From Trifolium pratense (Eukaryota > Streptophyta > Magnoliopsida > Fabales > Fabaceae), in the NCBI RefSeq assembly GCF_020283565.1, contig NC_060059.1:10051501-10115500 (forward strand): 64,000 bases of DNA, written 5' to 3'. This document shows, piece after piece, positions 56,445-64,000 of the stretch. Within the stretch, counting starts at the first letter, position 1. Each line of letters starts with the position of its first letter. Both the position numbers and the translations under genes were made by a program. The notes under the pieces were generated by a model that was not told the origin of the DNA, did no database searches, and was given only the letters and a program-made list of their open reading frames with translations.

Positions 56445-57834
56445 GAAATTTTTTTTTTCTACCCAACAATTATTCATTTACCCCAAAATATTTTTCAATA
56501 TGCATATTCTACCATTATTAAATTTCAGTATATTTTAATATTTTTTACTTTATCTTTTTATAATTTTTCCGGTAGACTGATCATACCCCCAAAACACTGT
56601 TCTGGTACCTTCTTTTTTTCCCGTATGTTAATTTTACCGGAACATTTTTTCAAAGTGTTCCGGTTTGAAAAAAATATGAATTGTTAAAAAGTGTTCCGGT
56701 TTGTATCATATATAGAATTTTTATATCATATACCAAAACACTTGATGTTCCGGTATTATACAAGTGTTCCGGTCTTATCGTTGATTTGGATGCACATCAA
56801 ATTCTTCCGATTCCAACTCATCGTTGAACCCCATTTCACCTCCAACATCAAATCCTTTCAATTTTCACTCACCCTTCCAATCCTCCAAACAAAAACATAA
56901 ACACCAGATTCAATTTCTCTCTTTAACCAGCAACCTTATATTTCCCTCCTATGTGAATTTCGTGTTATGGGTTAAAGAATGATTTCTGGATTTGTGAATT
57001 TTTTGGTTATGGGTTGTAGATTTTTGTTGGTTGAAGAATGATGAACATTAAAGAAAATGATGATAAATTGTTTTCCTTTTATGGATTTTAATTCTTTTGT
57101 CCTTTTAGTGATTTGGCGAAAGTGTATGGTTGATTATGTTATATCAATTTCTCATAGTGATTTTGGGATTGCGTCGAAAAAAAATGAAGAAATTAAGGAT
57201 GACAAAGAAATGTTATTGTCTGCACAAAATCAGAACTGGTCGAAATCAAAACAACCAAGGTTCTTCCAGTCTCTGTCAGATCTCCGCCGGTGAACTTCCA
57301 ATCTCCAGGAGGCCAAGAAGGTCGTCGTCTCCACCTCACACCGGTTGTCACCCATTTGATAATGCAAGTTGATATTAGAAGGAAAACAATGGAGAAAATG
57401 GGTTTTCTATGACTTGTTTTTAGTTCTACATTTTTAAACAAGGAAGAAATATAACATACCAGGACACTTGTATAATATCAGAACATTTTTCATAGAACAC
57501 TTTTCATAATACCAGAACACTTTTCAAAAGTGTTCCGATATGTAATATAAAAATTATGCATATGATACAAACTGGAACACTTTTAAAAAGTATTTCGGTA
57601 ACAATCCATATTTTTTCCAAGAACACTTTGAAAAATGTTCTAGTAAAATTAACATATCGAAGAAAAAAAAGGTATCGAGACCGTGTTTCGGAGGTGTGAC
57701 CAGTCTACCGAAAAGGTTATAAAACGACAAAGTAAAAAATATTAAAATATTGAAATTTGATAATGGTAGAATGGGGATATTGGAAAATATGTTGGGGTAG
57801 AGAGATAATTATTGGGGTAGAAAAAAAAAATTCC
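56445..57834. mobile_element. Mutator-type element with long TIRs, nested in the LINE
   Basis: 1390 bp. Ends GAAATTTTTTTTTTCTACCC and inverted GGAATTTTTTTTTTCTACCC continue as long inverted repeats of more than 300 bp (to about 56770 on the left and from about 57440 on the right), both containing repeated GTGTTCCGG motifs. Flanking CCCTTTAAA (56436-56444) and CCATTTAAA (57835-57843) fit a 9-bp duplication with one change. The unique centre of about 650 bp is unlike the arms and looks gene-derived. Confidence 0.8.
56775..57435. other. Gene-like centre of the Mutator-type element
   Basis: Pyrimidine-rich, C-rich DNA (56800-56940) is followed by T-rich intron-like DNA with GTGATTTGG after a pyrimidine-rich CCTTTTAG, then a GC-richer block at 57230-57350 (AGATCTCCGCCGGTGAAC, AGGCCAAGAAGGTCGTCG). 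This looks like a captured host 5'UTR, intron and exon, but I cannot identify the donor gene and no long frame runs through it. Confidence 0.4.
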
Positions 57835-58042
57835 CCATTTAAACCTCCAAAAGCCAACATTAAGACCATTTCCCACACAACATCTCACATTTGATTTGAA
57901 CCAATCAACGTTGCCATCCTTGCCAAGGCCTATATATATCACATCAAGTTTTTGGTGTACGTTGTCAACCATTATTGATTTTTCAACATGGCAATTAGAG
58001 TTTATTTAAAAAAATTATCTCTTGTCAATTATTATTTAAAAA

Positions 58043-58043
<1 letters not shown>

Positions 58044-58085
<42 letters not shown>

Positions 58086-58205
58086 TGTAGTAGTGTAGTG
58101 GTGGTAGTAGTGATATATGATATATATAGTAGTGGTAGTAGTAGCAACAACAGCAGTAATTATTATTATTATTATTGTTATTATTATTATTATTAGTACG
58201 GAGTA
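58044..58205. repeat. (ATT)n and (GTA)n microsatellites
   Basis: About 13 ATT units at 58044-58082, then GTAGTAGTG-type repeats, then a second ATT array at 58158-58195. The poly-Asn frame across it is an artefact. Confidence 0.9.
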
Positions 58206-59505
58206 GTAGTTAAGCGTTGCTATTTGCTTAGGAAAAGTTTGATTCACCAATTGCAAGAATCCAATTTGCTTATAGTGCTTGTGTCTCTCAAATGCATATA
58301 TGGCTATATGAGATTTAATTATTTTAAGTTTTTAACATTAAAGCTATACTATTTGATTCACGAATTGCAAGAATCCAATTTGCGTATTGTCCTTTATTAA
58401 TTTTTTTTTTCATTCAAGTCTTTCATCGTTTGTGATACACACATATTAGTCCTTTCTTTCATTTTTTTTATTTAAAAAAAATTATAGGATTATTTTATTT
58501 TCTTAATATATTATTTTATTTTATTAAAAATATAAAAATCGAGTATTCATCATCATCTTCATATATTCATCTTCTTCATCTTTAAACCAAAATCAAATTC
58601 TTAGAAAGAAAAAAAGGAATGATGAATGTTGTTTCACTGGAATGACAGCTCAGTAGCGCGACAAACAGCTGGTATGGATAGAATAATAGCTAACTGTTGT
58701 CAACAATTTAACACACGGCAGATAGGGTTGGGAATAGACTAGGCCAGGTCAGATTTTGGAAGGCATGCGCCTGGCCTACGATTTTTCTTCCAGCCTAAGT
58801 CTGGCCTATCAAATGCTTTTTTTTTTGCCTGACCTGAGCCTTTTAAAGTCTGTTCTTACCTTATAGCCTGTTTAAAGGTCTGTGTTACATAAAGGATGAG
58901 AAGAATATAAACTTCAAAAAAAAAAATCAAACGAATATGGTTGAGTTCATTAAGCAACAAACGAATATGGTTGCTCATACGCTTACTAGGACGGCGAATA
59001 TGGTCTAGTTATTACATCTTTTATATGATACCTCATTGTATTGAATTTTTTTTGTTAAATGAAATGGTTTGAGCTTTTGTTTGAAAAACAAAAAATCAAA
59101 TTATACTCAAATGCACTTCCAAATAACATCAATCTCAATCTACTTCTAAACTCGTCAGATCTTGAAGAAAAGATCTTGAAAAACACAAACCCCAAATTTG
59201 ACATTTTGAAGAAAGCAACTAAACTCGTCGGATCTCAAATTTGAATAAACACAAAAACCATTTATGATTATTTTATTAACATAATCTACTTTTACCATAA
59301 TTTTTATTAAAGTATACAAATAAATATTAACATATAAGATATTGTTCAACTTGTCTCGACGAATATTTTTAACATATAAATTTTTCATAATTTTTTATAA
59401 TAGAGTTGTGCATTGACATGTGTGCCGTGATAAAAAATTAACACTTAAAAAGTAACGAAATGAGTATTTTTATTATTCGACAATTTTAATACACATACTA
59501 AAACC
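58206..59505. other. Intergenic with small repeats
   Basis: A 30-bp motif (TGATTCAC.AATTGCAAGAATCC) occurs at about 58242 and 58353. 58725-58885 looks like one end of a hAT element (TAGGGTTGGGAATAG, GGCCTGGCC motifs) without a right end. 59270-59420 resembles the interior of the Stowaway-like element at 62069-62324. No gene. Confidence 0.45.
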
Positions 59506-60190
59506 TAGAGCTGTCGAAATGGGCTCGCCCGAATCGGCCGGCCCGCCAAGCCCGATTTTTCCCGGACTCGGGCCTTGAAAATCCTAACCCGAATTATTTC
59601 CGGGCTTTTTAGTCTGGCCCGATAAAGCCCGATTAAAATATGGGCTAGCCCGAATGGCCCACGGCGGCCCGCAAGCCCGAAAAAATTAAAATAAAAAAAT
59701 TAAAATTAAAAATAAATATAAATAATTTGTTTTGGATGATTTGAACTTAGTTCGTAATATAAATTATAAAACACCTCCGCTACTTAAGTAGCGGATGAGT
59801 AAAAATAAGGCACCGGAGAAACTCATAGGTAGTGGATAAGTTAAAATAGGGCGCACGAGAAACTCGTACGTGGCGGTTGAGTAAAAATAGGGCGCGCGAG
59901 AAACTCGTAAGTAGCGGATGAGTAAAAATAGGGCGTGCAAGAAACTTATAAGTAGCGGATGACTTAAAATACGGCGCGCGAGAAAGTCGTAGGTAGTGGA
60001 TGAGTAAAAATATGACGCGCAAGAAACTCGTAAGTAGCGGATGAGTAAAAATATAGGGCGCGAGAAACTCATAGGTAGCGGATGAGTAACAATAGGGCGC
60101 GCGAGAAACTCATAGGTAGCAGATGAGTAAAATTAGGGCGCGCGAGAAACTCTTAGATAGCGGATGAGTAAAAATACTGCGCACGATAAT

Positions 60191-60235
<45 letters not shown>

Positions 60236-60490
60236 TATCGGATGAGTAAAAATAGGACGCGCGAAAATTATTGATCATATTTATAATGTTGAGTTTGAGC
60301 ACTAAATATAAAATAAAAAATAAAAAAATAAACCGGGCGGCCCGAAGGCCGACAACTCGTACCGGGCCGGGCTCGGACACTAATTTTGGTAGCCCGTTTT
60401 TTATCCGGACTTTTTAGCCTGGCCCGATAAAATCCGAAGCCCGACCAGGCTGTCCCGAATTTGTCCGGACTGCCCGTTTTGACAGCTCTA
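59506..60490. mobile_element. hAT-type element containing a minisatellite
   Basis: 985 bp, ends TAGAGCTGTCGAAATGGGC and inverted TAGAGCTGTCAAAACGGGC, with a perfect 8-bp duplication CTAAAACC (59498-59505 and 60491-60498). Subterminal zones are rich in GGCCCG and CGGGCC motifs. The centre is a 41-bp tandem array. No transposase. Confidence 0.9.
59781..60280. repeat. 41-bp minisatellite, about 11 copies
   Basis: Unit with AGTAGCGGATGAGTAAAAAT and AGGGCGCGCGAGAAACTCGT halves repeats at exact 41-bp spacing (for example starts at 59822 and 59863) with moderate divergence. A (TA)n run at 60191-60233 splits the last copies. Because 41 is not a multiple of three, all frames read the unit, giving spurious repetitive open frames. 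Confidence 0.9.
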
Positions 60491-61009
60491 CTAAAACCCC
60501 ATCAATTTTTCTAAGTATTTCCCGTAAACTCATGATCTAAGGTGAACACGAATTCGCTAGGCAAAATAAGCTTAATTCCAAGCCAAAATTATGACATTTA
60601 AACAACTACATTTCAAAGCATAATACAACAATATTATTAACCAAAGTCTTTAATATAATCAAAGTTTAAATAACATATTATATTATTAATTCATTCAAAC
60701 ATAATACAAGGTCTTCTTTCTTTTTTACATAAAGTTTTGGTGAGTTAGATCCATGAGGTTCACAAGAGTCGGAGCAAGCCTCGAGGTTCATAGCACCTAC
60801 ACAAGTACTTTATAGATAACCCACCAACAAAAAGGTCTTTATGCCAGCAAATAAAAGTTGAACAAACACTCATATGGAGTATGAGTTAACTCTTACCAAC
60901 TGAACTAGCCGTTGGCTACAAGCATGGTCTTTATTTAAAAAGATAGAAAGAAAAAAAAAAAACTCAAACATTGATGACAAAGCTAGAGATATGGCTAGCA
61001 TATATTGTC
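60491..61009. other. 3' flank of the lectin gene
   Basis: No gene. GTCTTTATTTA-type sequence occurs twice (about 60930 and 61008), suggesting a small duplication in the lectin 3' flank. Confidence 0.4.
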
Positions 61010-61015
61010 TTTATT
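61010..61015 (-). terminator. Poly(A) signal of the lectin gene
   Basis: AATAAA on the minus strand, 83 bp after the stop codon. Confidence 0.5.
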
Positions 61016-61097
61016 TAGAAAATACTAGTGAGATATGATTCTATATATCATGCACAGCTTGCAATATTGTTTGAGGTGGTGCTGCTTATAGTTGTCT

Positions 61098-61868
61098 TCA
61101 AATTAAAACTGAACTGAATGACCATGATTGGATGGTGTGTACTTGACGCGACGGTCCTGATGTGGAAGCAGAAAAACCAATCCTAACTGTTTCCGGGAGC
61201 ACTTCTTTGAAATCAACGACATGAGCAACGGTAGAAAGTTGACCATTATTATCAGTTAGAACAACACTCAAAATCTTAGAATTAGAGTCATAGGCGATAC
61301 TTACACTGACCAACGCATGATTCACTCTATTCCATGTCGCTGTCTTCAGCGACATTAAAGAGTTGACATTGATTCCAATATGTGAATACTTGGGATCCCA
61401 TGTATTGACATAATTGTCGAATTCTACACCAACAAATTGATTGAAAGCGAAACTTTCATCAACTAATCCAAGCTTTCCACCGGTTGAGTTGTTGGGAATT
61501 TGAGTATTAGTTGGTGCAAGAAAAAAGACAAGTCCATCGGCTGGCGTAGTAGTTCCAAAGTTGTCGAGGATAAAAGAGAACGAAGTTATGAAGCTAACAA
61601 CGTTGCCCGTGGAACTGTCCCAAATGGAAACGGGTGTTGTATACAAGGCATGGCCAACAATCAACTTGTCATTAGGGTCAGTGAGTGCCAAAGTCCCACT
61701 TGATGAAATCTTGGCACTCCCTTGAAGGATTATAGATGATTTATCGGCACTGAAGTTGGAGATGCTGAAGGAAGTTGTTTTTTGTGAGTTCACTACTTCT
61801 TTTGCTAGCAAGATCATTAAAACAACAAAAAGTAGTTTCTTAATTTTAGTTGGAAAGAAATTAGCCAT
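61098..61868 (-). CDS. Legume lectin, secreted
   Basis: A 256-residue single-exon gene, the usual structure and size for legume lectins. Residues 1-28 form a signal peptide (KKLLFVVLMILLAKEVVNS, cleavage probably before QK). The rest is one legume-lectin beta-sandwich domain beginning TSFSISNF. The carbohydrate-site Asp is D111 in PADGLVFFLAP, followed by the glycines near 130-131. The Mn/Ca site is complete: E149, D151, Y153, N155, D158 and H163 in VEFDNYVNTWDPKYSH. N-glycosylation sequons include NFS (38), NNS (127) and others. The C-terminus closes with IQSWSFSSVLI. It should bind a sugar outside the cell or in vacuoles; specificity cannot be told. The pseudogene at 53714-54066 is a paralogue. 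ATG 61868 is the only start before the signal peptide. Confidence 0.96.
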   Translation of the reverse strand: MANFFPTKIKKLLFVVLMILLAKEVVNSQKTTSFSISNFSADKSSIILQGSAKISSSGTLALTDPNDKLIVGHALYTTPVSIWDSSTGNVVSFITSFSFILDNFGTTTPADGLVFFLAPTNTQIPNNSTGGKLGLVDESFAFNQFVGVEFDNYVNTWDPKYSHIGINVNSLMSLKTATWNRVNHALVSVSIAYDSNSKILSVVLTDNNGQLSTVAHVVDFKEVLPETVRIGFSASTSGPSRQVHTIQSWSFSSVLI

Positions 61869-61926
61869 TGTACTTATAATAATATTTTCTCTAAGTTGTG
61901 AATGAGAATTGCAGGTTTATCGCATG

Positions 61927-61934
61927 TATTTATA
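61927..61934 (-). promoter_or_regulatory. TATA box of the lectin gene
   Basis: TATAAATA on the minus strand, about 59 bp upstream of the ATG, implying a short leader. Confidence 0.7.
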
Positions 61935-62068
61935 CACTCATCATATGGACTAGCTCAGTTTGGTATTTGTCACGTTAAATGGTATTATATTACATTTGTG
62001 CATTTGACAACATATGAATCATAAAAAAATTGACAACTTGCTCAAAATGCCGACTCCATTAAATTATA

Positions 62069-62324
62069 CTACCTCCATCCCTAATTATAAAACCTTATTT
62101 GACAAAAATGTACTATTCATTTACCTTGTTTTGACCTTATTTTTTTAATAATATATAAATGTAAATATTAGCATATAAGATCTTGTTCAATTTGTTTTGA
62201 TGAGTATTTTCAAAATATTAAATTTTTATAATTTTTAATAATAGACAATTAAATATATTAGTGATCAAAGTTGTGCATTGGCGTACGTGCACTGGTCAAA
62301 CAGAGTCTTATAATTAAGGATGAG
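62069..62324. mobile_element. Stowaway-like MITE
   Basis: About 256 bp with CTACCTCCATCCCTAATTAT and inverted CTCATCCTTAATTATAAG ends and TA-rich flanks. Interior matches 59290-59420 and the left part of 47640-47790, so this is a locally common family. Confidence 0.6.
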
Positions 62325-62970
62325 ATAATATTATATTATTTTTAACAATTTATGGTTGAGGAGAAATTAATTTACAACTCATGGTAACATTTTTCCTTTT
62401 TTTTTTTTTTTTTTTTTTTGGTAGAGTTTTTCCTTTTTTTTTTATATATTAAAAAAGTGAATACTTTGCCATCCTATATTATTTTTTTTATCAAGTAATT
62501 TAGTCAAACATTTAATTATTAAATGTATGTACTGGAGAATATATATTATTTATTTATTGGAAGGGTGTCAGTACGCTATCTTGCAGCTCCGGAGTGAAGG
62601 GAACCTTTTATATGAAATTTTTACTAAATTACCTTTTATATTTGGAGAAAAAGTACTCTTCATACTTTAATATAAGCACCCGTTCAAATTCTAAGATAAA
62701 TTAGTAATATTAATAAGATGTATGTTTGAGAAAAACAAACATTTTCTTATATATAAGATCGGAGGGAGTAATAAATATATCAAGTAAATTGCATATAGTG
62801 GTTTATTTTGAGGGACAAAAAAATTCTTAACAAAACTTATAATTAGCGACAGGGGAGTAATAAAACATGTTAATTGAACGGGTAATCTAAAGAAGCAACG
62901 ATAAAATTGTATGGTATTTATCAAAACAAAAAAAAAATTATGGTATAACATTAATCTCTTAACTATTTTC
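62325..62970. other. Intergenic, no gene seen
   Basis: Contains a T20-plus run at 62398-62419 and a degraded GGAGGGAGTAAT Stowaway end at 62760-62772. The 115-codon minus-strand frame across it has no recognisable motif. Confidence 0.45.
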
Positions 62971-63923
62971 CAATGTTTTAAAAACCGGATCGGATGTCGA
63001 ACCGTTGTGGCCTCCGGTTCATGGTTCAACCGGTTCAATCGGTTCGACCGTTTTAGAACCGTTTGAACCGGATAATAAATAAATAAATATATAATAAAAT
63101 ATAAAATATATATTTCAACATCAAACTCAAATTTTAATAGTAAAAAAAATAAAAATACAAATGTCTATTTCACTAACCCACATTTCAAGAAGACATGGCC
63201 CAAGCCCATTACACTAACCCTAGATATAAAAGGAAGTTGCAAACTCACATACATATGCCAAAAGAATGAAAACACACTTAAAACACAGCCACCACTATTT
63301 ATCTCTTCTCAAATTCATCTCTTCTTCTTTCTCTCCCTCTTCTCTCTCTAACCATTAACATGAATTAAAAAACAACAACACAAATAAATGGTTTATTCAT
63401 CTTCACTTCTATCAAAAACTTCTTTCAATTTCATTCAAAAACATCTTCCAATTTCATTTCTTCTTTCACTTCGATCAAATACTTTTGGGATTCTTGGATC
63501 TTATGAGAGAGTGAAAAGGGAATTAAAGATTTCAAATCAATAAATCTAAAAAAAGAAAAAAAACAATAAATATTGGAATTTTAGTGGAAAATAGAAAATG
63601 AAACAAAGAAAAGTCTTTCTTTGAAAGGACAAAGATGATGTTTCAGTGTTTTCACGCGTGTTCAATTTCAGCAAAAAGAAAAATAAAAAATGGATTTTTT
63701 AAAAAAAAAAATCGTTTTTTTAAAGGGAGTTAAAAACCGGCCGGTTTTTCCGGGTTCCCGGTTCACCGGTTTTGCCGGTTCTCGCCGGTTCATACCGCTT
63801 CACACCGGTTTTTTACCGGTTCCACTGACTAGCGGTTCTGGCTAGTCATCCGGACCGCTGGGGTGCCCGGTTCACGGGCGAACCGGTCGGACCGGCCGGT
63901 CCGGTCCGGTTTTAAAAACATTG
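62971..63923. mobile_element. hAT-type element, CAATGTTTTAAAAACCGG ends
   Basis: 953 bp with CAATGTTTTAAAAACCGGA and its inverted copy, perfect 8-bp duplication CTATTTTC (62963-62970 and 63924-63931). Both subterminal zones are packed with ACCGGTT-type motifs, giving a long GC-rich clustered palindrome on the right (63730-63910). The centre has a pyrimidine-rich tract (63295-63350). No transposase. Confidence 0.9.
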
Positions 63924-64000
63924 CTATTTTCACAATCATATCCATTTGAATAAAAACGAATAATGAACGAAGCAACAAGAAATTTATCCAAGTGCGTAGT

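Larger units (their letters stand above)
54753..57930 (-). pseudogene. 5'-truncated LINE split by two nested elements
   Basis: Minus-strand LINE polyprotein remnant, poly(A) seen as T9 at 54753-54761. From the 5' side: NVDWFKSNVRCCVGNGLNVG and FWRFKW (about 57910-57835), then the insertion 56445-57834, then GLETKYLVILFPNLF and WNWQWRVELSDSEYQRLLDL, then LPCIFCFQFDEDCTHLFFCC (zinc-binding RT domain) and, after a frameshift, KGNRVRHLIWLATT at about 55800, then the insertion 54991-55770, then WCI*KLRNDVVFKGVLFKTI and SRAGCLSSIS to about 54890. Removing the two insertions rejoins the LINE reading at both junctions, so they came later. A family distinct from the LINE at 48934-49914. Confidence 0.85.

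Noticed and set aside
59764..60072. Repetitive frames reading RAPYFYSSTTYEFL-like units
   Set aside because: Artefacts of the 41-bp minisatellite inside a hAT element.

Overview
This window looks like plant nuclear DNA, most likely from a legume; a Medicago/Trifolium-type papilionoid is my inference. The supports are an intact legume-lectin gene plus a lectin pseudogene, introns with plant-type GT..AG borders, TATA boxes and AATAAA signals, a very AT-rich intergenic background, and a dense mix of plant transposons (Ty1/copia, LINE, SINE, hAT, PIF/Harbinger, Mutator and Stowaway-type elements). Species assignment needs a database search.

Five host genes look intact. Three are cytochrome P450s of the CYP76 type: 20587-22195 (+), 32423-34108 (+) and 40575-42146 (-). 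Each has two coding exons and a probable 5'UTR intron. One is a TXNL4B/DIM2-type thioredoxin-fold splicing protein with four coding exons (51103-53195, +). One is a secreted legume lectin with a single exon (61098-61868, -). Broken host genes are the C-terminal half of a lectin (53714-54066, -) and a bZIP fragment carried inside a Mutator-type element (37200-37583, +).

Layout: 1-9.2 kb holds MITEs, a 245-bp tandem repeat and a decayed reverse-transcriptase-associated gene. Segment A (about 9.26-23.36 kb) and segment B (about 26.69-35.80 kb) are the two copies of a segmental duplication, each carrying one P450. Segment A also received an intact copia element with identical 110-bp LTRs (14264-19030) and several MITEs; segment B received a solo LTR and a PIF/Harbinger element. 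Between and after them lie a GCGCCATG-rich repeat (24.46-24.90 kb), LINE tails, and a Pack-MULE-like element (37039-37852). The third P450 is in opposite orientation at 40.6-42.8 kb. From 43 to 50 kb the sequence is mostly transposon remnants. The splicing-factor gene follows, then the lectin pseudogene, then a LINE (about 54.75-57.93 kb) split by a hAT element and a 1.39-kb Mutator-type element, then a hAT element carrying a 41-bp minisatellite, and the intact lectin gene. A 953-bp hAT-type element lies near the right end.

The P450s form a local family shaped by duplication, inversion and probably gene conversion; their substrates cannot be read from the sequence, though CYP76 enzymes elsewhere often oxidise monoterpenols or herbicides. 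The lectin and its pseudogene are a second, separate local family. I found no operon-like functional link between the families.
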